Shown here: in pieces, positions 24,949 to 38,000 of the stretch
How positions within the stretch are numbered: the stretch's first letter is position 1
Layout: each line of letters starts with the position of its first letter
Assembly (NCBI RefSeq): GCF_963678975.1
Contig: NC_089275.1
Location: 23,497,977-23,561,976 of the forward strand
Length of the DNA stretch: 64,000 bases
Reading direction: 5' to 3'
Source: Dysidea avara
Lineage: Eukaryota > Porifera > Demospongiae > Dictyoceratida > Dysideidae
The notes under the pieces: generated by a model
Database searches by the model: none
Told to the model about the DNA's origin: nothing
What the model saw: only the letters and a program-made list of their open reading frames with translations
Made by a program: the position numbers and the translations under genes

Positions 24949-25580
24949 TAATTTGACATTTCTGCGATAGTTTTGTGTTCAGGCTGTTTCTGTTATACAG
25001 TGAAACCTGTGTACTGAGGTTGTTCGCAGCTATACCTGCATGAGGAACATCTCCATCTGTAGGATGGTTCTTGTAATTACATAGGCTAGTTCAGTATATA
25101 CGTAACAGTTGGTGTAGTTAGGTGGACTCAGATATGCATGCAGTTGTTCCAGCATTTCCATTATTGGTAGCTTTCAAACTACTATTTACCTGGCACAACC
25201 ATAAATTAACTTCAATATTTAGTGCATCTCTGTCAGGGGAAGCTTTCAACAGACTGGAAAATGATTTTGTGGTGTCAGTTTATAAGAAAGGCTCTCACAG
25301 TTGCAAGTGTTAGCATTGCAACTGCTAAGATTGGTCTCAACTGCTAAGAGTACCAGCATTGCAACTATATATTATTTAGTTCAAGCATTTTGCAGCAAAT
25401 GTGCAAGTTATAAGAGGTGGCACTAATGTAACACTACGTGGATAAAATTTCATTGTAGAAAGGCTTTTGCTTCACCTTTGACAGTTTTGCTATTATTGTT
25501 AGCATGTTTCTTCCAAGTTAAATGTTCATCTATCACTACCCACAGGTATTTAGCCAATTTGTATGTTGTAACTATTTACT
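24949..25580. other. Intergenic stretch, nothing assigned
   Basis: Contains a partial Tigger-type terminus near 24999 (ACAGTGAAACCTG) and a short open frame at 25122-25313 without splice or family support. No gene could be supported. Confidence 0.4.
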
Positions 25581-25582
25581 GA

Positions 25583-25810
25583 CTATAGACTTGATAACAA
25601 TGCTTTATGTATAGGTCTTTTTTCTTGCCACTTCCTTTCATCAAGTAACCAGTTTTGTCCATGCCACCACAATGAAGAGGTATGAAACTGCTCAAAAGTG
25701 AGTCCTTTAGTGAGGAGGTCCGCTGGATTGTCATCGGATGAACCATGCTGCCAGGTGATGTTTGGAATTGACTGGTTAATCTCTTCCACTTGATGTTTGA
25801 TAAACTGAGG
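25583..25810 (-). pseudogene. BEL/Pao retrotransposon pol fragment
   Basis: The minus-strand frame contains the segment characteristic of BEL/Pao polyproteins between RNase H and integrase: WQHGSSDDNPADLLTKGLT followed by SSLWWHGQNWLL. It is about 68 residues with stop codons upstream and downstream; neither LTRs nor the rest of pol were found nearby. It is an isolated relic. Confidence 0.8.
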
Positions 25811-26479
25811 TAATTACCTAGCTAGATGGATTCATTTAGATGAATTGAACTTTATTTGTATTTTCCTAGTTTTCTGGAGTGAGAAGATCATTATGGTATG
25901 GCTTGTTTCTGTGAATAAGTACAATAGTGTCCATTTTTGAGCGAATATATATATAAAATTAATTGGCAAGATTTTTGTTTTGCCAATCCTAAATAGCACT
26001 GCTAGCTATAGTCTGCATGATTTTTTATTTGTGTAGCTAGAACTCATAGAAACAGTACAAACACAGTTAATTAATTTAGTCTGTAAAGAAGAGATGAGAT
26101 AAATTGGCAACTAATGAATCTACATAGCTACACAATTTATTTAATGGCATAGAGTAAATCTAGCATAACTCTGTGTCCACGAGTACCTAGCTAAGTGTTG
26201 AAAGCATGTAGATAGCTAGCTATTATAATTATGGTGAAAGGGTAAATGAATACTGTCAACAATATAATTATATTTTAAAGCACATTCTAGTATGCATGCC
26301 GGTCTCACTCGTGTGTAAGTGTCACTGTATGGAAGTTACTGCCCTCACCACTCTAGCTATAGTACCAAAAGCGAACGTGCATGAGAATAAAAGTCATGAG
26401 TGAATCAGGCATTGAACCCTGACCATTAATTCACATATTAAAGCATGCATGCTCACTACGACATAACAATTTTTTTCCC

Positions 26480-27760
26480 CGGGCTGGATGGACTGCCCTT
26501 GCCTACCACCCCCAGCACAAAGAAAGCACGTGCTGGACAACTGAATAAAAAGGACCAGATTGCTAAAAGTTTAAAAGTCCCTGTACTCATCAATGCGGCC
26601 CATCTCAGGAGAGGCATCAGAGGAGCGATGCGAGATGGACCTACTTCCACGTATGCACATTGTAGCTGACCGAAGTAAAGAAAAAGACAATGTGCATCGG
26701 ATAAAAGCCAGAGTCTGACTGTAACTAGTAGAGCCGCGGCGAGATAGATGGTCAGCCAAACGACGGTAGAAAACTATTGCCTCCCTTCCCATACCTCCAG
26801 TGGTCGCAAACACAAGGGGAGTGAAGGAGGCCTGCTCAACCTCTCTGACACGGTCACCATACTCATGTTTCTTCTGTGCCTCGTGACGTCGATACAAAGA
26901 GGGGACACTGGTGTTGCGGTAGCTCGGTGCATTAGGATGAAACACAAAAAAGGCACTTTGCCGCTGCCCCCAGAATCCCCTAGCATGAATGTCTGCCCTA
27001 GCCTCATCCTGACGGTTGGCAGTCTTAGGTGCAATGATCTCCCCAGTAAGTGGCTGTAAAGGTGGCTCAAGGGCCACACCATGACATGTCTTGGAAAGCC
27101 ACTCTGCAGTGATGTTTTGCAAAGCATTGTGGCGAACAAATGTGAGGCCTCCATGTCTGCAAATCATAGCATGATCAGCAGAAAATGGGACCCCACAAAC
27201 ACAGTGACTGGGTATGTTCAGGAGCTTCCAGCCGTATCTGAGATGCAAGGCATCCCAAAATTCTTGCTTCATCAGATGGAATCCCTGCTCTGCTAAAGGC
27301 AATGCTGTCAGCCAGGCAGAAGCACCCGGTTCACTGTTCAGGTCTAAAACTCTTTGGGATTGTGACGAAAGATTAGATTTGATCGTAGGAGCCCCCCCCC
27401 CCCCCCCCCCCCCTCAAAGTAGAGCGACGATCCTGATGAATCTGAGCCTTGATAGAACTAACGTCGGGTAGAGGGGCTAGTAGATTCTGAGCAACAATCA
27501 AAGATCTCAGAGAGTGTGTGATTTTGATAGATGCAGTAAACTGAGAATCAGCAATGTCTACAGGATTGACAATACCCAAGCCACCTAGGCGGCAGGGTAG
27601 AGAGAGCACATCACGCTCTAAGGCAGAACAAGCACCATGACCAGTGAGGGCAGGGATCAGCTTCAAACGGATGGCATCCTCTAGAGGCTGAAACAGGGGC
27701 CCGACATTGGGGATGGTCTTCATGATGTATACCCACCGGCCTATCATCCCATGAGTATAA
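26480..27760 (-). pseudogene. Non-LTR retrotransposon 3' part: RT thumb plus zinc knuckle and endonuclease-like domain
   Basis: Two frames read right to left. 27747-27373 (GPLFQPLEDAIRLKLIPALT, then LPCRLGGLGI) resembles the region after the RT palm. 27302-26571 carries a Cys/His motif (CVCGVPFSADHAMIC, then RHGGLTFVRHN), EPPLQPLTGE, and ARADIHARGFWG, which looks like the (R)PD...D core of the restriction-like endonuclease in R2-type elements. An expanded G tract (27391-27412 on the plus strand as Cs) separates the frames and shifts the reading. FFVFHPN appears to lack two residues of the usual endonuclease core. The 5' part (most of RT) is missing, as in a 5'-truncated insertion. The family is recognised from memory of similar cnidarian and sponge proteins; its exact clade is uncertain. 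Confidence 0.65.
27391..27412. repeat. Poly-C/poly-G tract
   Basis: About 22 consecutive Cs inside the non-LTR relic. The tract breaks its reading frame into a poly-glycine tail (STLRGGGGGGGSYDQI) followed by a stop. Confidence 0.9.
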
Positions 27761-27815
27761 CAATCAACTACATGGTGCTACATTAAATCCTGTTTTCGTG
27801 ATCTTCGTATATAAT

Positions 27816-27877
27816 TGCGCATGCGCAACCTTATTGCGTAATCTTGCACCTCACGTGCTGATCTGAGCCCTATAAAT
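27816..27877 (+). promoter_or_regulatory. Promoter-like block: NRF-1 palindrome, E-box, TATA box
   Basis: A perfect TGCGCATGCGCA lies at 27816-27827, the full NRF-1 consensus palindrome. CACGTG (E-box) is at 27852-27857 and TATAAAT at 27871-27877. Spacing predicts transcription start near 27900. Strong donors follow at 27912 (GTAAGG) and 28053 (GTGAGT), so a non-coding first exon of the micro-exon gene is likely. Function is inferred from motif co-occurrence. Confidence 0.55.
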
Positions 27878-27899
27878 TGGCCACCTTGACTCGACCCGC

Positions 27900-28052
27900 C
27901 ACCAGAACACGGTAAGGTCGCTGATTCCACTTTGAGTGTAATTGGTAGCAACCGTACGCGTATTGGAAAGGATCGCGCCAGGTTTGACGTTGAGTGAATT
28001 CATCCGACTGAGTGCGACGTTTCCAAGTATTAGACTAGTCTGTGGCCAGTGG
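27900..28052 (+). other. Candidate 5' UTR exon of the micro-exon gene
   Basis: Starts about 25-30 bases after the TATA box and ends at one of two good donors (after 27911 or after 28052). Local base composition is visibly more GC-rich than the flanks. No ATG-initiated frame connects to the first coding exon, so it would be untranslated. Confidence 0.45.
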
Positions 28053-29009
28053 GTGAGTATCTATCTTTACTGTTGTATGTACGCGGCATGTGCAGTCCTT
28101 AAGGCCAGAATGGCTTAACAAAACCCGGCTTCTATGTCTTGTAGTCAGTCTACTGTCGATATGACATGGCTCAAACGCTGCCGGGACTAGCCGCACTTCA
28201 TGTCAGAATCGTTAAGGTCGGCGTAGAACCATGCTAGAAGGTGCATGCATGTTCAGTTCACGGCTAGATAAAATAGTAGTCAATGCCGTCTGCCTCATGA
28301 TTCAAGGTGTCTTCAGTGCCATTTATAGCAGCTCACAGCCAGTGTCATTCGGCTACTATAAGCTCAGTAGAATGTTGTATTAGCTTAAGCGGACTGCGCT
28401 CTGTGTAGCTATCATTGAAAAATTAGCTGATGTATGCATGTTGTTTATGAAAACGTGAAAGGTCACTGTTGTTTGTTGTGACAATTGGAACATGTTGGTT
28501 ATCAACAACAATCCTTAGACATTAAGAATACTTTAGACGACTCCAAATAAATTCTCTGTTTCCCGTCCACTGCCCGCATCTGGTTACTGTCAGCCCATTA
28601 TTCCGTATTCTTCCATTATTTTCCGGTTATTCTTGCATACTGACAGGCTCAGAAAAGCCATCTTGAAACAGTGTCAGCAGTGCTATCGAGTTGACGCAAA
28701 CTTCACGTTTGTACTATTTTTGCAACTTGAAAAGGAAGGAACAAGCTTAAGCATGCTCTTATGTAGCTTTCATGGTTGTGCCAGGTAAATAATGGCTTTA
28801 AAAGCTGCAAAACTTATAATGAAATAATGGAAATGGACCGCCCGCCCACATGCAAATATGCTTGACTCCAGGACGGGAAACAGAGAATTTATTTGGAATG
28901 GCATTAGGGTACCCCACATCAACTCGTCAGTCATTTGTGAACCATCATGACTATCTAGAGGTTACTACAGTACTACGTACATATTATAATGTGATTATAT
29001 TGTTTATAG

Positions 29010-29078
29010 GAATGTCCAGATCCCCATCGCCCACAGGAACTGGTGCAGACGGCAGTAGCCGTGCACCTGATCCCACTG
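29010..29078 (+). CDS. Micro-exon 1 (module A), contains start codon
   Basis: AG|GA then ATG at 29012; the peptide begins MSRSPSPTGTG and ends RAPDPTG with donor GTGAGT. The exon and flanking intron sequence are duplicated at 42459-42506 and 44024-44071, which share the ADG.S.APDPTG core but have no ATG. If an upstream exon is used, the split codon would be Gly instead of a start. Confidence 0.62.
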
Positions 29079-32000
29079 GTGAGTTAAATCTAATGTGTGT
29101 GTGTGTGTGTGTGTGTGTGTGATAGTTAATTGTATTGTGGGACAAGCATATCAAGAAGTTTGCGGACATTTGCTACACTTTTGTTGATGGTAAAAATGCC
29201 AGCTGGAACAGGCATGTCCAATGCATTTCGATTGAAGAACCGTTAAGAATTAAATTTATTATCGTGTACCACCTACCTCAAGTCTGTTAGTAACTTTCCT
29301 AGCTTAATACGTGTAGAGCAACTCACTGCAAGTACAATAATGCCAAAGAAATCCGTTTCACAGAAATTTGGCACGTAAAAATAACCTAAACTGACCCAGT
29401 GTAGCAAATTTCCCCATAAATTTTGTGTTGGGCGTTTCGGGAGCATGCAATAAAGGGCTTAATAACCTGCGACACATGATAGATACCTCAGATTCTAAAC
29501 CAGATTTAGAAAGAGCAGTGAACAGTGATTAAGATGAGCTATAGCAAAAGAAATTCAGAGGAAATTTAAGCGTGTCATGTTAAGGTTAATTGAAAAGAAC
29601 TCACTTTCTATGGCAAATTGTATGGCAGATATTTGGAAGGGAATGTTCTGAGCTATTTCAATGTCTTGAAAGCCATTGAAATAGCTTGCAGCCTTCACTA
29701 CATAGTATTACAATGAAACAAAAGCACTGTGAATTAGTTCTGCAGGTTGGTTTGGGAAAATTACAGTGTTTTGTGATTAAGCAAAATAGTGTCCGTGCCA
29801 TGTAGCAAACTTCTTTATATGTAATTTTTTGAACCACATTTAAATCAGAGGCAACTAAGTGGGATTAATCTCTACATGTTAATACAGACAGAATATGGCT
29901 TTTAAAGTTGTGCTCAAAGTTAAGTTGTGTTCAAATTTCTTATAATATTAATCGTCATCTTTGTTAATATACGTATGTACTGTTTTACTATGTAGCCCCC
30001 ACCGTGACATGTAGTGCCACCAGTGGTAAGTTGATAAGCTTTACCTATAATGTACTGTAAGGATATAATTTCACCATCATAGGATCGATGACGTCGTCAT
30101 CAGGCAGTGGGATCCATGGTATGTTTAAATGTTTTCTCTGTCCTGTATTTGTTGTGTGTACATGTACATGTGTTTGTGTATGCATGTGTATGCGTCCTTC
30201 CTTATATGTGGATGTTTATTTATAATGTGTTGCTTTACTATGTTGTACTTTGAATGGGAAAGTGTCAAAGTGTGCTATTATTACACTTTGGGTTATAGAC
30301 ATGTCCAAAGTTTAGGAATAGGGATTGCTGAATAAATCCACAAATCAAACTGGAAAGATCAACAAGTATTGTGGTTATATCAAATAAACCCAATATTTAA
30401 CTTTGCCAGCGTATGTACTTTGGTACTTTTGATGACACATGATCCTTGTTGGTTTATGAATTTTTCAGTTTCATAATTGTTACCTGCTGAGCAAAACCAG
30501 CTGTTTTCTTTTATTGCTTCTCTGTTAGCTATAGTAACAAAAGAGTGGACAACCAAAGTTTCAGCTTTTAGTGATGAATAGTTTTGCGAGTTATATTGCT
30601 AGACAGTTGGAATAGGAATAGGCTCGATTTGTACAACACAGTATGGCAAATAAATTGCAGGAACTTATTTAATTGATCATAATTAACTCAAGACTTGAAA
30701 CAAGCTACAAAAATGGGTTTGGCTTGGTATGTTCCCCATGAACTGGCACATCGATCAAGGTATAGTGTTTTTCCTGTACATTTACGTGGAGACAAAGAAG
30801 AAGGCTGTTTCAACAAGTAAATAATGATGGTAAACGTTTTACTACCACATCATAAACAAGCACCCATAACTCACACACTGTGCACTGTGTATGAGCAAGA
30901 ATTAAAAATAAAGATTTTCTTACTCTCAACAAACGGGATTCTGGTGGCATGTAGGTTTTATTCATTTGAGCTTTGTTTCAGTGCATATAACGAAGCTATT
31001 GAAACGTGAGTAAAATTTATGTAGCATACGTATTTTTACCCAGTTTATTTCAATGCTTTTTAATAGCAAAATAGGATTTTGCAATAACGGCAGTTTTTGC
31101 TCAGTGGTTCATATTTTCTAATATATATGACCAGATTTGTGAAAAGGGGTCTTCCACGCACATACATTTCTATGAGCTTCAAAAATCATAACTTAGTGTT
31201 TAATAAACATATAAACCTGAAATTTATCCCATTCACAAAGCAGTGTTGGAGCTTACCACTGATCAAATTTTAAGTTAATAGCAGCTTTCAGTCTGAAGGT
31301 TTAAGTTGTCAAAGTTGGCATATTGGATGTGTGTGGAATACCCCTTTTCACAAATCCAGTCACATATGTCTATTTTGTTTGCATTAATGGATAAACTTGT
31401 TAGACACTTAGCTTAGTATAGACTTCAATTTCTAATGAAAACATTAGGTTGAAGATGTGCAATTATACAAGTGCAAGAAAAAATTTGGGATTAAAGTAGG
31501 GATTAAAATTCAATCATTCAGTTGTGTTTTGTCTCAGCGGCTTGTTTCAGTGCTTTTTATTGCTGCAGTCCCTACTCATATGGAAAATTCCTATTTTTTT
31601 CTTGTACTTGTTTGTGTACTTTTTTGTAAATTTTTATTGAATGACCGTATTTAGTAATTCCCCCCCCCCCCCTGCAATTCTCGAAATACACAGCTAAACA
31701 TTCCTAAGGATGCGGATTTTTAACAAACCGCTTTAAACAACACATTACCCACAGAAGTATCTTTTCAACTGTTTTATAGTGTGTCTACAGTATTATTTTC
31801 CACTAATTCTCTCAGCAAAGTGCCTCAGGGCTGTTCTTACTTTTAGTTCGCGTAAGTACAGGTCACGCCCACTTTCTAGATGACGAGATACACTATACTA
31901 CGGTGTTTTTCAGTTGTAGTACGCCTGAAAAGTGCTCTGGGAAAGCTACCCATAGAGTCTGTAGAGAGGCACCATATACAACCTGTTTTTAAACTCAGAA

Positions 32001-35000
32001 AAGAAACCACCTTCAAGCCAAAGCAAACACTCTAATCCTTACGTGTGTAGTGGCAATGTTGAACAGGCAGCAGCATATCCCGAGGTGTATCCCAACATTA
32101 AATCACGTGCTTGCTACATTATACTACACGTTTATTCCAATATGTTGGGGCGCTGTGGTGTGCGTGTTTTGATGGAAGCCGTACCCATGAGAGATGGCCA
32201 CGATAAAGAAGGATCAAAGATAAAACAGTAAGACAGTAGCGCACACATCGTAGGTATTTAATATTGTGAAAGGTTTTTCTCCACAAAATTTGAGGTGTTT
32301 CCGCCAAAGAAGCAAGGCTGTAGCTGTGGGTTAACAATTTACATACCAAACTTGTCTGGTTTGCTTTTGGTAGATGGTTTTTTCAGATGGCCTGTATAAC
32401 CACGTAAGACTTCTGTGTAGGTCTGGGATGTGGTGTCAAGGGCTCAAACACACTGAAAAATGAGCAGGTAGCTTGAGTGTGCTTTGTGAGAGATTTCAGC
32501 TTATGGTATCTGCCTCTTGACTGGGTGTTTTGTGGTCAGGTGGTGCCTTCAATTATCATGTTGTAGTCAATCTGTTGCCCATCTTGCCCCTTATTGAGCA
32601 CTCGTGATACAGCAGCACTGGTGAAAAGCTGGCTCATAAGCTCCAGTATGTACACATCATTTGCTGGTCCTCAGTAAACTCAGAGCAACAATTGCACACT
32701 ATCAACATTATGTCTGGATCATGTGATCTCACACAAGACCTATCTTGTCTATTGTATGTTAGCAAAATCATGTAACCATATCCCAAACTGAGATGACACC
32801 AGCATGAGGTTGTTGCATTATCAGGCTAATAATTCACATCAAACTTGCCTTCTGGTCTGCTTTTCTGTGTAACCACTCCAAATGTTTGTGCAAGACTATG
32901 AACACCAGGAATATGGTGTAGAGGATTCCAACACTCTTGTTACGGTACTGATAACGATTCAACTCTAAATAATGCCTGATCGCCCTCTGGGGCGTGCGCA
33001 CTTAAATATTATTATTCTCATCACACACCCCCCCCATGAAAAGAGGGTTGGTACAACAAAACAAATGGCCTAAATACAATAAAATTACATGAACTGCCTA
33101 AAAATGCCAGTAAAACAATAAATTCACACATTACAACAATATTATACCAGTGTCAAAGTCCTCGCGATAATGCATCTGCAACAACGTTGTGCTTTCCTGG
33201 GATGTGGTGTATGTTGAGGGTGTACTCCTGTAGCATTAAACTCCACCTCAATAGACGCTGGTTACGATTCTTTACGCGATTAAGGAAAACCAAAGGATTG
33301 TGATCCGTGAAAATGTCTATAGGGAACTGGGCTGGTGTTATGTAGAACTCAAATTGCTGTAGAGCTGATATCAATCCCAATGCCTCTTTTTCACTAGTGG
33401 AGTAGTTTCTCTGAGCGGCATTAAATTTCTTCGAGAAATAACAGATTGGATGTTCTAACTTGTGTACATCCTCTTGCATCAGAACAGCCCCCATTCCCAA
33501 ATCACTTGCATCCACATGTATCATGAATGGCTTCTCGAAGTCTGGCATCGCTAGTACTGGGGCTGAGGTGAGAAGCCTCTTTATTTTAGAGAAAGCTTGC
33601 TGCTGGTCATCTTTCCACGCAAAGCTGTGTTTCTTCTGAAGGAGTCGGGTAAGAGGTTCAGCCACAACTGCAAAGTTCTTGCAAAACTTCCGATAGAAGC
33701 CTACCATGCCCAAGAAACTCATTAGTTGATTCTTGCTACTGGGTCTAGGAAAGTTCATTATTGCCTCTACCTTGGCATGAATGGGTTTAATTCCCCCTCT
33801 ACCAACAACATGGCCTAAGTAAGTTACACATGCCTGACCAAACTCACTCTTGGCTAAATTGACAGTGAGCTGAGCTTGCCTGAGCCGCATCAAAAACTGC
33901 TGAATCCACTGCAGGTGCTGCTCCCAGGTATCACTAAAAATAACGATGTCGTCAATGTACCCTTCACATCCTTCTAGGCCAGCAAGAACTTGGTGGATCA
34001 TTCTCTGAAATGTTGCTGGCGCATTCTTTAACCCGAAAGGCATCACTTTATACTGAAAGAAACCAGTAGGAGTCACGAATGCTGTTACTTCCTTTGCGCG
34101 AGGTGTTAAGGGAACCTGCCAATATCCCTTCAGAAGATCAAACTTGCTAACATACTCGGCACCACCAATCTTGTCTATGCAGTCCTCCACGCGGGGAATG
34201 GGGTATGAATCCGCTTTAGTGATCAGATTCACCTTGCGGAAATCAGTGCAAAATCTGTAACTTCCGTCCCCCTTCGGAACGAGCACGCAGGGAGAACTCC
34301 ATTGACTCTGGCTTGGTTCTATAATATGGTTAGCCAACATGTACTCAATCTCCTGTCTCACCACTTCTAGCTTCAATGGGTTGACCAGATACGGGTGCTG
34401 CTTAATGGGACTAGCATCTCCAACATCTACATCATGAACTGCTAAGGTAGTCTGCTTCGGCACATCTGGAAATAAGTCCGCAAACTCCAAGAGCAGGGAA
34501 GAAAGTTGAGTCTGCTTGGAAGCTGTAAGGTGCTGCATCTTCACTTCTAATTTGGCTAAAACACCAGAGTTCTTCAGCTTGACGCTATCTCCTGTCATGT
34601 CGTTACCCAGAGGGAAATCTTCCCTTTCTGTTGGCTTCTCAACAGCTACCATCAAAGTTGGGTGAACGTCTTGGCTCTGTGTTGGAGCCTTCTCCCAGTA
34701 CGGTTTCAACATATTGACATGACAAAGGCGACGAGTCTTACGTCTGTCAGGGGTACTGATGACATAATCAACATCATTCACTTTCTTCAATATCAAATAA
34801 GGACCAGAATACCTGGCCTGAAGTGTGTGATTCTTAAGTGGCAACAATACCAGAACTTTGTCGCCTACATTGAAAGTGCGTAATTTTGCTTTCTTGTCAT
34901 ACCAGCACTTCATCTTGGTTTGGGCAGATTTCAAGTTCTTCTGAGTGAGTTCGCCAGCAGCTGCAAGCCTGGTACGGAGGGCCGAAACCTGATCCAGCAG

Positions 35001-38000
35001 GTTTGTGGGAGGTTCTTCTGTAAGCCAGCCTTCCTTCAATAGCTTTAAAGGGCCACGGACTGTCCGGCCAAAAACTAATTCAAAAGGACTGAAGCCCAAT
35101 GATTCCTGGACAGCTTCTCGCACGGCAAAAAGTAACAAGTGAATCCCCTGGTCCCATTGCTTCTCAAATTGAGAACAGTACGCGCGAATCATAGTTTTCA
35201 GAGTCTGATGAAAGCGTTCAAGTGCTCCTTGGGTCTCAGGGTGATAAGCAGAGGATTTGCATTGCTTAATCCATAATTGGTGTGTAACCTGTTACATGAG
35301 ACTAGACATAAAATTGGAGCCTTGATCAGACTGTATCAGGGAAGGTAGGCCAACAAGGGTGAAAAACTTGACAAGAGACTCAGCTATTCGGGGTGCCTTA
35401 ATGTTACAAAGAGGGATAGCCTCTGGAAAGCGTGTAAATCTGCACATAATTGTGAGCAAATACTGGTTACCTGACTTAGTCTTTGGTAAAGGACCAACAC
35501 AATCAACAATGACCTGACTGAAAGGCTCACTACACACTGGGATGGGTTTAAGAGGTGCCACTGGAATCGTTTGATTAGGTTTACCAACCTTCTGACATAC
35601 ATGACAACACTTACAAAATTCGGAGACGTCCTTCCTTAGATGTGGCCAATAGAAATGGGTGAGAATTCTGGAGTACGTCTTGTTGACGCCCAGATGGCCT
35701 GCCATGGGTGACTCGTGAGCTAAACTTAGCACTTCTCCTCGGTACTTTCTGGGTACAATTATCTGGTGGACAACCTGCCATTCCTCATCAGCAGGGGCAT
35801 CTCTTGGTCGCCACTTCCTCATCAGTACGCCAGATTTAAGGTAGAAACATTGTGCTTGACGACCAGCCTCTTCCTCACTAACAGCAAACTGCGCCAACTG
35901 GTTAACCTCTTGATCACTCTCCTGATCAGCAATGAGTTGCCTACTAGATACAGGAAGGTTACCTGCATCTTGTACTGTTCCGCGATCATCATCAGTCTGG
36001 TCACCTCGATCCTGCAGTACTGACTGACTCTCTACAGCCTGGTCAAGTACATCTTGCGCTATTGACAGGTTGTCTTCAGCCTGGTCATCTCCCTCGTCAC
36101 TTCCAGTATCCGGCTGGTTGGTAGGTGCACAATTCTGTTGTGCCTGAGCACGTCGCGCTGCTGTTCTTGTCACCACACAAGCTGGGAAAGTGTCCGAAAC
36201 CCCATCAGTAGTAGGTCTTGAACACAGTATTTGCTCAATGTTGCTAATAACTTGCAAGTCAGGTTGAACCTTGCCGCTTCCCATGTTTTGCCGTTGTCGG
36301 ATCAGACTTCTGCTGGTGCAAGTGTGCTCATCCAAGGAGTAGGCCTGGATGTAATGAGAGTACCACTTCATCAGATACACCTTCAGTCGGATTTGGTATC
36401 TGGCCCCGTAGTAGTAGGAGTCAGACCTAGCTTACCAGTGAAAGGTGTGTCTCTAATCCTGGGCAACGATCTGGCCGGTCTGATGCCTGCTGGAGACTGT
36501 CTGCCTTTTGCTCATCGATGTAGGTTTTGATACTATTGGGCAAACAACTCTTAAACTCTTCTACAAGTATGAGCTGGTGAAGCTTCTCAAAATCTTTTAC
36601 TACTTCTTTAGAAGCACACCAACGATCAAACAAGGCTTCCTTGTCCCTGGCAAACTCCCTGTATGTTTGTTTGTCCTGCTTCCGACAATTCCGAAAATTC
36701 TGACGGTAGGCTTCGGGAACGAGCTCATACGCCTTCAAAATAGCCTGCTTGACATTGTCATACTGCCCACTCTGTTCCACACTCATAGCTGAATACACCT
36801 CCCTGCCCTTTCCAATAAGCACACTCTGGAGCAAAACCATCCACACATTCTTCGGCCACACCAGACTAGTGGCCACTTTCTCAAAGTGCAGAAAGTACTT
36901 GTCTACCTCCTTCTCTTGAAATGGTGGGACAAAGCGGATGTGCTTGCTCACATCAAAGGGTAATGGAGGTCCAGGGGAAGGTGTTGAAGGAGCTACTGTT
37001 GCTGCCTCTAATTCTCTCAACTTCAGTTGCAGTGACATTTCCTTCTCACGTACTTCCAACTCGCGAAGCTTCACTCTAGCCTCTCGTTCCCGTTCACGGT
37101 CTTGAAGCTCTAGACGCTTCAACTCTACGACACTGGGGTCTACAACTGGGGATTGAGATTCATCGATCTCCTCTTCGGAAACTAGCTCTTCATCTACTAA
37201 ATGTTGAGTGACTAACCGACAGAGTTCGTTCTTTCTAGTAGACGAAGTGAACGTTAAGTTAATGTAGCTGAGACTTCTTCAGCGACTTTACCACTTGAAG
37301 CGAAGGATCGCTAAGAAACGAGTCAACATTGAAATCTGACATGGAGCGAAAGTCGACGATAGAACCCTACGAAAACAAACTGGACCGCAACAAACCAACA
37401 GGATGACAAAAGAATACCTTTACAGGTGCCTGTAAACCCGGCACCAAGGACTTTTAGAGGTGGGTTAAGAAAAAAATGGCGGACGCCTTGGAAGAATCCG
37501 CTCTGAACAACGACGATATCGGCTTTTTACCGTAGGCAAAGGTTGCAAAGGTTCCAATATAAAATTCTTTTGTCGATAGGTAGGGTTGAAAGGTAGAACA
37601 TCGACGTATCGTCTCCCGGACAAGCCCCCAAGTTTGTTACGGTACTGACAATGATTCAACTCTAAATAATGCCTGATCGCCCTCTGGGGCGCGCACTTAA
37701 ATATTATTATTCTCATCACACTCTGGAAGATGAACAAGTAGCTGAACAGCCTATTTCCTGTTTCTGACAGGCTGTTTTGTGGTATGGTGCCTTCAATTAT
37801 CATCCTTGTCCATTATGTATGTAGTCTAGCTATCTTTTGTCCACCCCCTTGAGGAGCAACGCTCTACAAGGATAAACTCGCTTCATCGATACATGTAGCT
37901 ACCAGGACTGGTGAGTTAAAACATTAAAATACCTTTTTCTATGAATCAGCACTGCAAACATGGAAAATTTTCCAAAATTAGCATCCCTGTTGTGAAATAA

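Larger units (their letters stand above)
32938..37720 (-). mobile_element. Ty3/gypsy-type LTR retrotransposon with Gmr1-like domain order
   Basis: LTRs of 88 bp (32938-33025) and 86 bp (37635-37720) both start TG and end CA and differ by two substitutions and one 2-bp indel. The 4-bp target duplication CTCT lies at 32934-32937 and 37721-37724. In element (minus) orientation, the primer binding site TGGGGGCTTGTCCGGGAG (37630-37613) lies 4 bases after the 5' LTR and fits tRNA-Pro; a G-rich polypurine tract precedes the 3' LTR. Coding order is gag, integrase, reverse transcriptase, RNase H; integrase before RT is the order of the Gmr1 group of Ty3/gypsy elements rather than the usual gypsy order. 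No protease or gag zinc knuckle is visible, and pol has one stop. It is inserted in the intron between micro-exons 3 and 4. Confidence 0.9.

Noticed and set aside
26774-27154. Second long open frame overlapping the non-LTR relic
   Set aside because: It is an alternate-frame shadow of the endonuclease-like frame, with no family features of its own.
37902-37935. Apparent 12-nt micro-exon ending ACTG|GTGAGT
   Set aside because: The same sequence occurs in inverted orientation inside the module introns near 43079-43110, so it is part of a repeated intronic segment rather than an exon.
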